In this document: positions 1 through 15,175 of the stretch, in pieces
Layout of the letters: each line of letters begins with the position of its first letter
Position numbering within the stretch: position 1 is the first letter of the stretch
Assembly: GCA_012295275.1 (NCBI GenBank)
Contig: CM022671.1
Location: 1,600,832 to 1,660,831 of the forward strand
Direction of reading: 5' to 3'
Source: Chrysomallon squamiferum
Taxonomy: Eukaryota; Mollusca; Gastropoda; Neomphalida; Peltospiridae
Length of the DNA: 60,000 bases
Notes under the pieces: generated by a model
Databases searched by the model: none
What the model was told of the DNA's origin: nothing
The model's input: the letters and a program-made list of their open reading frames with translations, nothing else
Program-made: the position numbers and the translations under genes

Positions 1-3000
1 ATTCTGATATTGAACTGATTGAAGCTGGAATTGATTAAAAAATGCTAACATAACGAGATGTGATAGTTAGGTGTTGTTATGTTTTCTTCTAGCTGATATT
101 CTGCAGATGGGAATAGCACTGTTTAACAGATGAATTTGTGTTTACCCTACTTACAACTTCTTCAAAATGTATGCAGTGTAGTTTGAACTAATCAGCAAGA
201 TGCATGTAGTGAATATTTGTTTTTTCAAAATGTTTTGTATTATCTCATCAGACTGTAGCATGTGATGCTTATACTTGACCCTGCACAATTCACAGACGAG
301 TATGTTTAGAATTCCTTCTTGAACTGCTCTTTTTTCTTCAGTGTTTGTGAGTGTCCATTACAGATAACAGTTCTGTAGATAGAGATTGTGGTTCTTCAAA
401 TAATTTTGTTATTTAACTTTTACTCTTTCATAATGTTAACACACAAAACAGGTTTACAGTAGATCCCTTTAGAATGGGTTTCATGGGATGTATCTTTTGA
501 AACTTTCACTAACAGAACAACTCAGAATTGACATCAACATGGTATTGTTTTATGGATGAATTCTCAGTTTAGAAAATAGTCGACAGTGTTTCTTCAAGCA
601 GTCATTCTACAAACAACAAAGAGTTATTATCATCAAAATTATGTTGAAAAGTGTGGCTTTTAGAAGTTTCATTTTTAATATTTTGTTAAAATGGATTTAG
701 ATGTGTTCATACTTGTTACTATTATTTAAAATTAAATTGATATTTGAACCTAGTCTCATAGGTTTAAAAAAAAATTAAAAATCAAAGAAGAAGAAGAATG
801 TAAAATTTTAAATTTTATTTACAGATAATCTGAAGTAATCTTTTTAAAGTGTGCCTGAGATGGTTTGAACAAATTATTATTTTTTTTTTTTTTTTACTCA
901 TTTATAAAAGTTTGCTTATGCATTATAAACTGGTAAAATAAGAAGCCTTTGACAGTATGTTAAGAATTTTGACCTGAAAGCAAAACTGGCTTGAAATAAG
1001 TCTGCTGAATGTTAGTGTTTTGAGCTTATTTTGTTTATTATTGTTATATTTGGGATACAATCCAAAAATGTTACATGGACTGATTAATTTTGTTTGTACA
1101 TTGCCATGTTTGTGTGTCTTTATTTATCCTTTATTATTATTATTCCCTTTTATTGGTTCCAATAAAATATTTTGTTTAAATGTTTTTATTTATTTATTTA
1201 TTTATTTATTCATTCATTCATTTATTTATTCTTTTATTTTTTATTTATTTTATCAATAAGATAAACCCACTAAACATTCACTGATATTATTAAAACACTC
1301 ATACATTTTTAAAATCTGTTTAAACAACAGTGGATTTCTTTGTTTTTTATGAAGGTTAGATGTCAGCAGCAAAAAGGAAAAGTCATTTTGGTTCAGTTCA
1401 CTGCTGGGAACAGGAAAAATTTCTGTTCTTTATTTAATGTCAGAAAGTGAAAGAAAAACTGATAGGATTTTCTTTCTCTCTCTTTCTTTTTCTTTTTCTT
1501 TTTTTTTCTTTCTTTCTTTCTTTCTCATAAAATATTTAATTTCATAAACAAAATCTTGATGGGTGGCATGTTATGAATAAAAATTTAACAACTACTGACA
1601 TATTCTGATAATGAGCCAGTTTTTATATTTTATTTACTGTTTATATTTTATTTACTGTTTATATTTTATGGTTAATATAATTTTTTCATTTATATTTGGT
1701 TTATTTAAAATTGTGTGTGTTGAATATACTTCTTTATATGCTACTTTCCACATTCCATAAAATCTGTCTATTACACATTTTTAGTTATTAATAAATTAAG
1801 AAATCTTCAAAAATTTTGTAAAATAAATTTATAGAAATTACATTTTTTGGAAGAATTAAAATAAAATTTTAAGAGATGTTTGTTTTGTATATGTAATACA
1901 TGTAAGCAAATTATAATTGTCATCAACTTTATAATTTTGTTATAGCTTTCATCAGTTGGAACATAATGTAGAAGATATTTAAGGGGACATTTATAAAATG
2001 TGGGTTACATATATTAAAATTTTTCTAGTTTATAAAACTGATACTTTTAGGTAATAAAAATATTTCTGAATTTTATTTCTATTTATTTTTTTTATTTATT
2101 TATATTAATTTTATTTGTTTGTTCTGCATATTATTATATTTTTTTTATTATTCTTTTTTTTCTTTTTTTTCCTTGATATTACTGCTGGATTAGTGCTTTA
2201 GTAATAACAAATACACCTCAGTATAATTTGATTGTTGTCATTTCATTGTTATCCTGATCTCTGTGTATTTCAAAATATTTATTCAGAAACCTTTTCTTGA
2301 TTGTTCTTTTATTATTTTGTGAATTCCTTTAGGCCTTTTTTTAAAAATTATTTTAATTATTATTTTTTTTCTACTCATGTTTATTTTCCTGTTTGCACAT
2401 TTGTTTTGCTATTTGCTACTCAGTCTGAACGTAACAACAAGATTTTTCAGTTGGTAAAAATGAGTCAGACGATTACAAATTTCATTCTGACTAGTTTCAG
2501 TGCCTGATACATGTGACAGTATCATTTGCATGATTTAACATAAACACAGCCAAACATAAAATTTTGACAATGAAATCAGAGCTTTACATGTATATTTAAT
2601 GCATTTGAAAAAAAACATGTTTTTATGCAGTGATTGTTTTATAAGTCTGCACAATACACCAACAGTCTAAATGTTGGTGAACTGGAAAATGTATTATTTA
2701 TGTTGTAAAATATAAATTAACAAGTCTTCTGAATGCCAAGTGCAGTTAGATGCAAAACTAAAAGCACAAATGCAAATACAGAAAACTATGTTTTTATATA
2801 TGTGCTGTAACAATCTACGTTACTTGCTAACTTTTCTTCACAAGAAATTGCCACTTAATTTTGTTTTTCAATTGTCACTTATGTGAAAAATCTGTTTGAA
2901 CAGTCACCTACTTAAATAGACCAGTAATATGGACATTTATTTATTTTTTATTTATTTATTTATTTATTTATATCCATTTTTAAGTCTATTTTTTAAAATC

Positions 3001-5065
3001 TGGCTTGAAAAGACAAGTAAAATAATGTTTTATTTGGTTTCAAACCTGTTAGAGGACATTTATTACAAGATGACTGATATTTACTGAAGTTTATTTACTG
3101 TATTATTTTGTGAAAGAATAGTTCCATATAAAAACAATTTAAAAAAAAAAAATTACGCTAACATGTTTTTTGTTAATGTAAGATTAGAACTTTTCTTATA
3201 ACATCTTAGATTTTTTATTTATTTTTTTATTCATTTTGCCACTGTTGATGTTTCAAGAATTTAGAAAACACTTTTCACTCTAATAAAAATTAATATTAGT
3301 ATTAATGAATAACAGACATAATATTTTATTAATAAATTTATTAAATGAACAAGAGAAAGCAAAAATGAAGAGAAAACAATTTTTAATAAGATTTTGATGT
3401 ATCTGTGTGTGTGTGTGTGTGTGTGTTTTTCTATAGATGTATATTTAATTATTATTAAATCTTACTTTAATCATGAAACTGATTTTATTTATTTATTTAT
3501 TTATTTTAATCTTTTTACCTGAAATTAAAGCACACTGTGTTACAGCTTATAACAACATAACAAACTTTATATTCATTAGCGACTTTTATAAAGTTCACAG
3601 ACCCTCCAGTCTTGTTTTTTTTAATTTTATTTAATTTATGTGTACAATCATATAAAATTCCAGATGTGCATTTCATCTATATATATATATTTTTAAAAAG
3701 TAAATTAATACTGAATATAATAGCAAGAATCACATATACTTGTTTCAAAATTTATTTATTTATTTATTTAATAAATTAAAAAAGTTATACATAAACAGAT
3801 ATTTATTTTTGTCATTTTTTTTTTCTTTGCCTTCATTACTTAACTGTTCATATTTTAAAAGTTTATTTTATTAAATTCTTTGCAGTGTGATCAACATTTG
3901 CTATCTGTTTACATGTATTATAGTGACTGTGTTATACGTTTATTATTAGAATGTGCTAAACATATACTGAACAAAAACAGATTAGGGATCATGGAATATT
4001 TGTTCAGTGTTTTAATTCATTTAATGTAATAAATACATGAAATTCAAGACTGATGGTACATGTTGATGCATCATGCTTTTTTATGTTGGTAATAAACCTG
4101 TTTCATCAGCTAGATATTTCTCATTTCACACTTGAAAATAATTTCATGATACCTAACTTTTTTTTATTAGTATATTTATTGTTAGGATTTATTAGGAACG
4201 GCAACCTAAGACCATGGTTTTCAACTTAATATCTGGTGTGTGTGATGAACAGCATTTAAAACAATAAATACCAGAATGTTTTAACAATTGTTTTAACTGT
4301 TATAGCTATGAATTGTTGTTTGCTTACATTGGTATCTTGGGAAATTAATTTCAGTATGAGTTAGTTTGAATTTTAGATGAATTTTCTATTGTTAGATGTT
4401 GGACATTTGGTTTTCCTATTTTTCCATTAATAGCAGAGGCTGTTTTGTATGTTTTCTCACAGGAAAGTTTAAACAGATGGGTGCAATGAGTGATTTGATC
4501 CCTTGACCATTACACTGACCTGCATCAAATGTTTGATTATTTTAAAGGTGTCTTTATTAAGTTTTACTGAGAAAGGGAAGACAACGTTAAATATAAATTC
4601 ATTTAATTCTTATTTGCTGTGTGATATTTGTTGTCCCCCAAAGGGAAAGTTGCTATGTATAGCTGTTCTGTTCATCCCAGATGAAAGATTGTTCACATAA
4701 ATTACCAGTCCATGTGTCACAAAGTTCAGGAAACCGCTCACTGTTTGTAGATGTTAGAAAATTATAGCTTTTTCATTTTTCTACAGGCTGTCCACTGGAA
4801 TCACAGACAAAAAATATATATTAATCCACGTTTTATTTTACTCACATCATTCACAGTAGGTTTTTTAATAGGGCAACGCATGTGATGTAACTGATGAAGT
4901 TATTCCGTGTATCATTTTATATATATTTTTTCCTGTGATTTCAAATTGCCTGTTTGTTTAGAGAAATTTAACAGCATGTGTTAATGAGTTCTCTCCCTTT
5001 ATTTATTTATTTTCCTATTCTCTTCTTGACATCTAGGATAGTGTTTTAATTTTGTTTAATTCTTC

Positions 5066-5071
5066 AATAAA
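5066..5071 (+). terminator. Possible poly(A) signal of a plus-strand gene to the left
   Basis: AATAAA is followed within 25 bases by a TGT/T-rich stretch, the usual layout of a cleavage and polyadenylation site. No plus-strand coding exon is visible upstream in the window, so ownership is inferred. In such AT-rich DNA the hexamer often arises by chance. Confidence 0.25.
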
Positions 5072-5231
5072 AATCTGAAACTGAACTTGTGATCCTGTTT
5101 TTTGTTTAATAAATACATTCGAAAGAAATAGCAGAATTGCATTGTTAGAAAGTATTTCAAGATACTGGACCAATCACAACATGACATACATTAACACACA
5201 TTAGATTTAAAAATAATTTTTATATTATGGC

Positions 5232-5237
5232 TTTATT
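5232..5237 (-). terminator. Candidate poly(A) signal of DPH1-SRR1
   Basis: Read on the minus strand this is AATAAA, about 125 bases after the stop codon of the SRR1 part. Position and orientation fit a short 3' UTR. Chance occurrence is quite possible in this base composition. Confidence 0.4.
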
Positions 5238-5361
5238 AATAAAATAATAAAAACAATTGCACTGAAATAGAGATAAATCAAAATTTTGTATTCCTTTTCT
5301 CACTTATTTGTTTTCTGTGTATTTATTAATGTATGTGTATTTACACAGTGTCAGTTTGAAT

Positions 5362-6773
5362 CTATCTATTTACAATTATCTCCAAGTCTTCGTCATCATA
5401 CACTGGCTCTTCATGGTTTTGCCAGAACGAATCTGACAAGTGATTTAATTTGTTTTCGAGAAAGAAATGAACAGAAAGATCATTGAAAACTTCATCATGG
5501 AGAAAAGTCTGTGGAAGTCTTAGTTCTGTAGTGAAAGGCTGAATCTAGGAATCTGTTAAGGAATGAAGTAAAAAATATAAGTGGAAGTTTTAATTATAAT
5601 ACTGATTTTAAAAAACTCCTTTTATCCTGTATTTACTAATAATTTTCTTATTATTTATTTATTAACTTTTAATTATTGCATTATACAAAATGATAGTACT
5701 CATCTTTAAAAAGAAACTAAAGTACATTATGTTAATAAATAAAATTGTTCTCCAGCAAAATATAACATAAATAAAAAATTTTACTCCCCCAAAATAAAGA
5801 AAAAATATTTATGTAATTATCTATTATCTGACTGTCAGTTTAGTTTTAGATATTAATCATCAAACAACCTAATGAAGCTTAGATTTATTTACACTTAAAC
5901 AGAAATTGTCATTTGATTTGTTTAAATATTTTCAAATGCTCTGACCATTTAAACTATCACTAATGTAAAATATGAATGAATATATTGCTGAAATTTTATC
6001 TTGTAAATATTATAGTGAGTTACATATTTAGGTTTAAACATCTGCTCTGGACTCACAAATTATAATTCTGATTTGTTATATCACAGTTTTATCTTTCTAA
6101 CTAATTAAAATCTGAATGAGTATACTTTTGAAACTTTCTGTTGTAAATGATAGAGTGAATTAAATTTTAATTAACAAATATAATGTTATTAATACTGAAG
6201 TTTTGCAGAATGTAAAGGATACTCTGATAATGTAAGAACCAGTTTTCTCTAGAAGTCGTTTTGGTGTCCTGAATTAAAATAAAAAAATAAACAGAAATCA
6301 GTTATATCTGAATGTACCTATATTTTAGATTAGTCTACTAATCTGTAAATGTACTTCATGATGTTTCATATTTCACAAATATTTAATAACGTTTTGCCAC
6401 AATTTATTAACGTTTAAAATATAAATGTATTTTATATCAACTTATTAATGCCTAAAATCCTACACTGATCAACATTTTCAAAAATTCTATTTCTGATTAG
6501 TCATGTAACAATACTTAGACTTTGACCAATGAACAAGGGTAACTAACTACCTGTGTATCATAGATGAGAAACTGTTTCCTACGAGAGTGATGTTTGTCAG
6601 GTTTTTGAGATTCCAGTTTTCATAGAGTAAATTGTTATACAGAGCTTTACCACAGTGAGGCATCAACACCAGACTGGGAACTTCACACTGTCGTTTTCCT
6701 TCCTGGGTAGTAATAATAATAACAATAACAATAATAATAATAATAATAACAACAATGACAACAACAACAGTAA

Positions 6774-6814
<41 letters not shown>

Positions 6815-6818
6815 ATTA

Positions 6819-6859
<41 letters not shown>

Positions 6860-8128
6860 GTAATAATGATAATAATAATAACAACAATGATGACAATGAC
6901 AACAACAACAGTAATAATAATAGTAGCAGTAGTAGTAATAATATTTATAATAATAATGATTATAATTTTAATTATAACACCAATAATAACAGTATAGTAA
7001 TAATAAAAATAAGTACAGTGATAGTAAGTATAATGACATTAACCATAACCATAACCATAACAACAATGATAACTGTGGTGGTGGTGGTAGTAGTAGTAGT
7101 AGTGCACCAGTAATGTTGTAGTTGTCAACTGTACCTCATTTTCTGAAAGTGTGTGGAAGCCAAATTTTTCTAAAGCTTGTTTTTCCACTTCTGAAAACAC
7201 TGGATCATAAATATCACTGTTTGACAATGGAATCTAGAAAATAAATAAAATTCTTTTGGAAAGAGAAAAATGAGAGAAAAATAGACATTCTTCAGTATAT
7301 CTTTTAATAATCTAAAACATGCACTGCATATTTCTTCCAAGATATATTTTCCTAGACAGTTCTAGACGGTAAATATATTTCCATATAATAATCACAACAG
7401 ATGCTACTTACCTTCAACTGTTCTTGAATAGCCATCAGAAGACAGAGTTGGTACCGAGCAATCAGGCAGGTGGAGAAATGTCCAATTCCATAACAAACAA
7501 ACTGTACAACAGAACACTCTGCAGTCTGTTGTGACTCTGAAAGACTGGACTTCTTCAGTAAATCTGAATGAATGAATGAATGAATGTTTAATGACACTCC
7601 AGCACAAAAAACATAACGGTTGAACAAAAGTAAATGTAACAAACTGGTGATTTACTTTACATAGAAAAATTCAAAATTAGTCAAACCACAATGTAAAGAG
7701 CTTTACTTAAATTAAAATTTATAGTAAAATTCTGTAAACTCTCAACAATTTTAAAACAAGTTTCATCATTTATTTGACAAATATATCCTTCTCTATCTGC
7801 CTAAGATGATCACACTCCACCAAAATGTGGTGCACTGTCTGAATACACTGAAGTGTTCACTCTGAGGTAAGAAATCCTTCTTCAGGATAAATGAATGGGT
7901 TAAAATCGAAAAAATATATTGGTGAGTTTGATGCTTAAAATCATTGTAAGGCACATCAACCTCATCACAAGGCAAATCTAAAGCAGACTTGTTTTTAACA
8001 TATTTTAGATGGGTACAAATGATAATTTCCTGTTGAATATAATCCCCAGAAATTTAGTCTCTTCCACAATAGGAATTGGACTTTTGTCAAGTAAACTGTG
8101 TGAATGTTTGTGTGTGCACACACATGCA

Positions 8129-8159
<31 letters not shown>

Positions 8160-9216
8160 CACATTTGTGAAATTGTGGATACTGAGAATCTGGTTCTCGT
8201 ATTTTCTGATAATCATGCTCTAAACTTCTACTGTAAACTTCTCAAAATTATCAGAAATATATAACAATTATTTATTAAATAAATTACTTTTGTTTTTAAA
8301 TTATTTATTATATTTGTACTATTCCTTCCCCCCCCATCCATTCAAGGAACTCGATTTACCAAAGAATATTTATTATTTAATTTTTAATTTTTAAATTTTC
8401 AATTTTAAAAATTTAACAACATCTTGAAAGAATCTGTTTAATAAATCATAAACTTACTGCAAACATCTCTAAAAAAGTTGCACTCTTTTACTTCATCCCT
8501 GTAAAATAGAAAATATAAATTTATTTATATTAAAATTCTCTTTCTAAAAATAACTAAGCAGTGTCTGTTCAAAACAAGTTTATTTAAAAATAATAACAGT
8601 AATTAATTTTTTTAATTTCTTTCTAAAACTAATATTTTCATGCTGAAAAATATACAAAATGTACTGATCACTACAAATTAATCACCCATTATCCAAGATA
8701 AAACAAGACACTGTCAATGTTTGAACAACATAATTATAATCAGAGGTGATACAAACACACAACACACATTATGTAAGCATTAATTCCTCAGTAATATTAG
8801 ATATTTACAAAATTTATAACTGCAGTGTTCTACATAATAATTTTTCTTTTCTTCAAATATTACTATAATACGATCAACAACGTGAATAATATTAACAAAA
8901 CAAAAACTAAATAACTAGTGTTAGATGTAAAAAGGGTATCTCTATCAGTTCAGTCAGTTCTGCACTGGATTCTCAGCTTCAGTATTTATTAGTGGGCACT
9001 GAGTTAACTTATATTCTGAATAAGACATTTAATACAATTACCAGCAACGTTCCACTTTTATTATCAGATCCTCCAGAGTTATCTTCAAATCTGCTGTCTC
9101 TAGTGTACTGAGGTGTGGATGTTTAACTTTTGTACTTCTTATTTTCCTCCCTTTCTTCTGAGTCACCAAACAGAAACCACCATCATCATCATCATCGTTA
9201 TTGCAATGACATTTAG
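5362..9216 (-). CDS. SRR1-like (SRRD/Ber1 family) domain
   Basis: Seven exons encode an SRR1-like domain. SRR1 was named for a plant light and clock regulator; animal members are called SRRD. The biochemical activity of the family is not settled. Blocks in order: an N-terminal [12 protein letters not shown] segment like the VVTRKKGRK opening of relatives, the core [37 protein letters not shown] followed by [34 protein letters not shown], the C-terminal [10 protein letters not shown], and an acidic tail with [17 protein letters not shown]. The stop is TAG at 5364-5362. No methionine occurs before the CYGIGHF core, so this part has no obvious start of its own, and codon phase joins it to DPH1 exon 11. 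Exon 8498-8458 is only 41 bases. I saw no broken motif. Confidence 0.9.
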
Positions 9217-11179
9217 CTACAACATATTTTAAATCTGTTAATACATTTGTTATTATAAGTGTGAAATAATTTGCATAATACTGTTGTACATATCAAATAT
9301 TTAATTTTAATGTGTCATTAATTTAAAAAAAGTCCCTTTACAACTTACATTGTTTATTATATATTTTTAAATCTTTATTTGTGAAACTGATAATTTTAAT
9401 CTTTATAAATAATAAAAAAAATTGTTTTAAAAAATTATATAATTCAACTGATAATTACAATAATAACAAAAAATCAAAAAATTAAAAATATTTTGAACAT
9501 ATAGCAGATAACAGGAAATATCAAAATATAATGGCAGATAATAATAAAAGAATAAAATATATTTCACTGTACAAATTTCTAATATTTAAAATAATAAAAA
9601 TATAAAGGCAACTAATAACAGTTAGTATTAAGAAAATGCAAATTAATGATATACAAATTAAATACCTACCTATACATACCTTTCTCAGTTTCTTTCATAC
9701 TTTGGTTTTCTAACTCATGTTTGCTATCACCAGCCAAGTCACTTGATTTTTTATCTGATCTTTCACTTTCTATCATTTTATACCCTGTTTCACATTCGTC
9801 TTCCATTTCTAAATTCCCAGATTTGAATAAAACTGACGACTTTCTCTCCATTTCTTTATTTGTGTTCAAACAACAATTTTCTCCAGCACTGCATTTGTCA
9901 AGTATGATTTTATCTTTTTCACTGCTCTCAGTTACTGGCGGTTTATCCATTTTCAAATCCTTTTCCTGGATGATGTCACCAGCCTCATTTCCAGAAGTCC
10001 TGATTCTGATTGGTTGAGACCTGCGAGATCGCTGAGGTCTGTGGACCTCATTGTTAACAGTCCACGGACCCAAACTGTCGTTAGCGTAAAAGTCCATGGG
10101 ATAAACATCTCGCCACTGTGTGCTGTTCAGAGCTACAGACAGCTGAGTGGAAAGAAAAACTATTTTTATATATATATAGTCTGAACACACTGAATAATTT
10201 TATTTATAAATGCCCAAATTATTTTTTTATTTATTTTTCACAACTACTCTTTGCTAATTATAGAGTTTGACAACGTGAAGCCCTTGGAAGTGCATAGAAG
10301 GCTATCTTGCCATACTGATTTTATACATAAACTGCATAAAAGCCTTCTTACTGAGCAAACAAGTGTTAGCTTCTTTATTTTTTATTTTAATGTCACTCTT
10401 TATTATTTGCAAAAATTGGTACATATAAAAACATACAAGGCAGTTTGTTCATAACACAACAATTTCAACTTAAGCTGAAATAAAATTAAATAAAATAAAC
10501 AGCTGGTCTGAAACTTCCATATATGCAGATAGATATTACGGAACACATAAACACATTTAGCGTATTTTCATGTACATATTTAATTTTACTTTATCTCTTG
10601 ACACAACTATTTTGCTTGTGTAAAAATTTCTGTAAGATACCTTCACTAATATTTAAACAGCTAAAAATAATAATAATAATAATAAAAGAAATGTAGACTT
10701 ACTTCATAAGGTGACAGCAGAGGTTTATCAAAGGCTGCACCCCAGTCTATGGAAAGTCTAGGACAGGCTATCTGAACCCATCTGAAAACACATAACATCT
10801 ACATTTTACTTTCTATGTGGTAAAGTGATTTTTTACTTAGTTTATTCTGTTAACAAATTCTGCAGATGTTTGTTTCTAATGTCTTCTAAACATTAAATCA
10901 AAGAACAACTTCAGTCATAACAGTTTACAAATTTAATGACAATATTTACAATTTTTCTCTTGAACAATATTTTTATCAGTTTAAAATAAACTTTGACAGC
11001 TGTATATCGTAAACGTGATCCTGTGATGAGAAATTTGTAGTGAAAATAACACTCACGCATCAACATCTGAAAAGAGTTTGAGTTTGTCAGGATACAGTTC
11101 TGACAGTAGAACTGTCACACTCTGTCGGCCAGTGTCAGTGATCCTCTTTTGAAGATGCTGATAAAAAATATATGACATA

Positions 11180-11210
<31 letters not shown>

Positions 11211-11687
11211 ACCAGTATCTGTACATACATATATACACACATACACACACATATACTTTGACAAGCACTAAAAATACAGAATAAGCTTTCTGAAAACCAG
11301 AAAACCAGAAAATATCAGAAAAACCATTCTAGTATTTCAGCCACTGTCTTTCTTTAAAATCAGTTAACAAAAACAGACAACTAATTTGCCACATCTTGGT
11401 TCTAATAACATTCTTATTTCTTACATTTACTCTGTATTTACAATTTCTTTTTTCTAAAATGTTCTTTCTGATTAAAATATGTTAAACAATTGTCTAAGGA
11501 TTATTTTGATGAATGTATGAATGAATTATCGTGCTGAACTATATATATACAATTTTATTATTATTACTAACACTACTACTACTATTTCTTAAATTAATTC
11601 AAAATTTTAAAATTTTTAAATAAATTAAATCCTAAATTATCTATAGAGAACAAATGTTTAAAAAAAAATAAAATAAAAAATATAAAA

Positions 11688-11718
<31 letters not shown>

Positions 11719-13826
11719 AATTTTAAAAAGAGGAACATGTCAATATATTCACTGACGAATTTTTCCGTTACACTGTACCTCCAGTATTTTTGGTGATCCC
11801 TGTCGACCGAGAGTTCCAAACACAATTCCAATCCTGCTGGCCTGTGACGCGATTCTAATAGCAGACTGACGAACTTCGTGCATTTTTTTAATGTCATAGT
11901 ACTCACGTGAGAAATCTTTACTGTACGGATCATATCTGAACAAAAACAAAAATAAAACTATTAAGAATATGTTAAGATATGGATCAAATGTGAAACAAAA
12001 GATTTTCATTATTCTATGGATCATATATGAAATTAATGACCAACCTGTAAGCTGGAATGGTTGGATTGTGAATCATTATAGATTCTAAGTGAAATCTCCC
12101 ATCTCCGAGATATCTGAAAATATCAACTACAAGATAAGTAAAACATGAACATTTTAAAATAAAAATGATATTTTTAGATTAGGCGCAAAAGATAGTGTCC
12201 TGTCAAATACATTTTTTGTCTCCTTTGCAACTGTTTTGAGAATTTTGTCAAGCTATTACTGTGTTCTAAATAAAGACACATTCTGACAGAAATGCATTCA
12301 GAACACACCACATGTAAATGATTAAACTACAATCTGCAGAATAAGTAACATAAATTATTGCTTTTCTTTCTATTATAATTACATTTTTATTGAAACAAGG
12401 AATGAACTTAACTAAATTTCATTTCTAAAAACACAAACATAAAACAATATTTACATGATTGCATCTGTGTTATGAAGTCTGGGAGAGGTACACCCGAGAA
12501 TCTCACCAGGAGAGAGAGGTTTTGACTGTGGGATGTTCACTGTGAAGTCTTTACTGAGAACACTGCTAGCTGACTGAAATTAGATCAGTTATATAAATAT
12601 ATACCAGCTTAAGAAACCTGAAATACTTTTATACAACATTTATACATCTGTTACAACATAATAACCAAAAAATGAAACTCTCACTGCAACATTAAGGGAT
12701 ATTCAAAAAAACTATTAGTTTACCTGTAACTAACTGCTTGATGAGTGACAACTACATTTCTGAGCAAAGGGCTGTTCCTAATGATTAAACTGAATGGTCA
12801 ATAAACTACAGCCATGTTTGAAAGTAAAATGATATTGCTAATGACTACATAGCTGACAAGTGACAACTGTGTTTCAGAACAATAAAGTCTTTCCTAAAGG
12901 CTAAAGAGCTGAGTTACCTGAAAACTGTGTTTCAGAACAATAAAGTCTTTCCTAAAGGCTAAAGAGCTGAGTTACCTGAAAACTGTGTTTCAGAACAATA
13001 AAGTCTTTCCTAAAGGCTAAAGAGCTGAGTTACCTGAAAACTGTGTTTCAGAACAATAAAGTCTTTCCTAATGGCTAAAGAGCCAAGTTACCTGAAGGGC
13101 TGTGACAAACTGAATGGTGCTGACGAATGCCAGAGAAGACCCAGGTGTGAAGTTAAACTGAACAGTCTCTATGAAATGTGCTGTGTCAACCTGGATATCC
13201 ACAAACACATACAGCATCTTGATTCCTTCCGTTCTGTCTATAGGAACTGAAAATATTAATTAAATTAATAAATCTGAGTAATTTTCTTCATTATTAATTA
13301 AAGTGATACGGTTTAAAATTAATTTTGTCAACAAATTGTATTAGTGTTTTATCCTTTAACATTAATTTACTTAGGAAATTAGTTTGATATGATTTAAAAT
13401 TAATTAAATAAATTATGGTAAAGCAATATATTTTACTATTAATGAAGCTAGGGTTATATATTTCTGTATGTGTGTGTGTCTGTGTGTGTTTGAATTTTTG
13501 TTTATTCGATAACTTTTTTCTTTTTTTTTCACAGTCAATGTACAGTGTTCACAGGTTTGATTTTTGTCTTGATTTAAAAATAACCAGAGTCCAAACAGTT
13601 AATTCATTTATCAGCAGACGTATAATGATGAATAACTGGTTACCAAGACAACTGTGTCCATAATGTACAAGAAGATCAGCATTGAGTGCCCGAGCTGAAA
13701 AATCATCAACACAACAAGCTCCGTAAGTGACGTCACCCATAATTAGTGTATCTGCTTCAGTGAACCTGTATATAAGTAAGTAAATAAATACATAAACACA
13801 CACACACATATATTTAGATATATAGC

Positions 13827-13862
<36 letters not shown>

Positions 13863-15144
13863 CTTTTAAAGTTGATTGCTGGCATTCATATATGTTTGCT
13901 GATTTCTAAATTCTACTCTTTTTTTTACTTTCTTTATTTTCTAATTTCACACTCACAGAAATTAAGAACATTAACTGACACTGCCTTTCTATTATTGTTA
14001 AAATAATCACTGAAGTTAATAATATTCATATATCATATTGTTTGGTGATTTCAACAATTTTTTGGTTTTGTTTTAAATTTCACACCATGTTTGTTTTTAG
14101 AAAATTAACTGACCTTGACTTTCTAGTTTCTTTTATTTTTAAAATAATCACATAAGTTAATGTTAAAAAAAAAAAAAAACCTTCCAAGTTGATGTAATTA
14201 TAATGTGCTAAACAATGTAGCATCAATCAATGTAAGTATTTCATGTATCCTTTACTGCATAGGGTGATAAACTAATTTTATTTGCTTTCACATTTCAAGA
14301 GAGTCGAATATGTATTAGAATCATGTAAGTCTCACTTTTCGATGATGTCTGCTATGGTACAAGCAAACAGTAAAAGTCCCTCGGGAAACTGCAAAGCCAC
14401 TCGCTTGCATTTCAACATACGAATTCGCCATATTGTTTTGTGAATCTCAAAATTATAGTTATCTGGAAGCTAGCAAAACAAACAAAGAAAATATGTAAAC
14501 AAACATGTAGGCAATTTCATATAAATAAATGAATGAATGAATGAACAAATAAATAAATAAATAAAGTAATGAATAAATAAATAAAAATTTAAAAGCATTC
14601 TCACAGTTACAAAATTAAGCAAAATAAAAATACACAGTTGTATTTTAATTCCTGACTAACATTCCCAAATTACTGAAGTGCTAGATTAAAGAATGCTGCA
14701 GCCATATAACATGCAAAACTCATTTCTACCTTCTGTATATTTTTATTGTATATATTCAGATATTGTTAATAAAATGTGTCAGTATTATACTATATTTTTT
14801 GTTGTTGTTTTCTTTGAGTGATATGAAAAAAGAAATGTTAGAAATAAATGTTTTTCTTTATCAAAAAACATTTGCTATTTTCAGATTAAATTTAAGTTAA
14901 ACACTTAACAGTTTATAGTACATATGTCAATGTCAGATCCATTTTATTAACAAGTTAACACCACCAGTCTTCCTATTTTTATCTGCTAACAATATGTAAT
15001 TATATCCTAATGGTATAAACTGAAACGGAAATTGTATTCAGATTTAATTCCTATTCTCAGGTTACCACCATATATTCCAAAATCCAAAACACTTCTGTTC
15101 CCAAGCATTTTGGATCAAGAATTTTCAACCTGTGATAATAATAA

Positions 15145-15175
<31 letters not shown>

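Larger units (their letters stand above)
1..5361. other. Noncoding AT-rich flank, no gene recognised
   Basis: I found no open frame here with recognisable protein character. The stretch is very AT-rich, with T runs, TTTA/TTTAT repeats (around 1186-1255, 2937-2970, 3485-3505, 3750-3770), a short GT run (3404-3425) and a CT-rich run (1473-1526). The right end should hold the 3' UTR of the minus-strand DPH1-SRR1 gene. A plus-strand AATAAA at 5066-5071 followed by a T-rich stretch could be the poly(A) site of a convergent gene whose coding part lies left of the window. That is inference only. Confidence 0.6.

Noticed and set aside
9646-10017. Plus-strand frame of 123 codons
   Set aside because: Antisense shadow of DPH1 exon 11, which has the family motifs and good splice sites.
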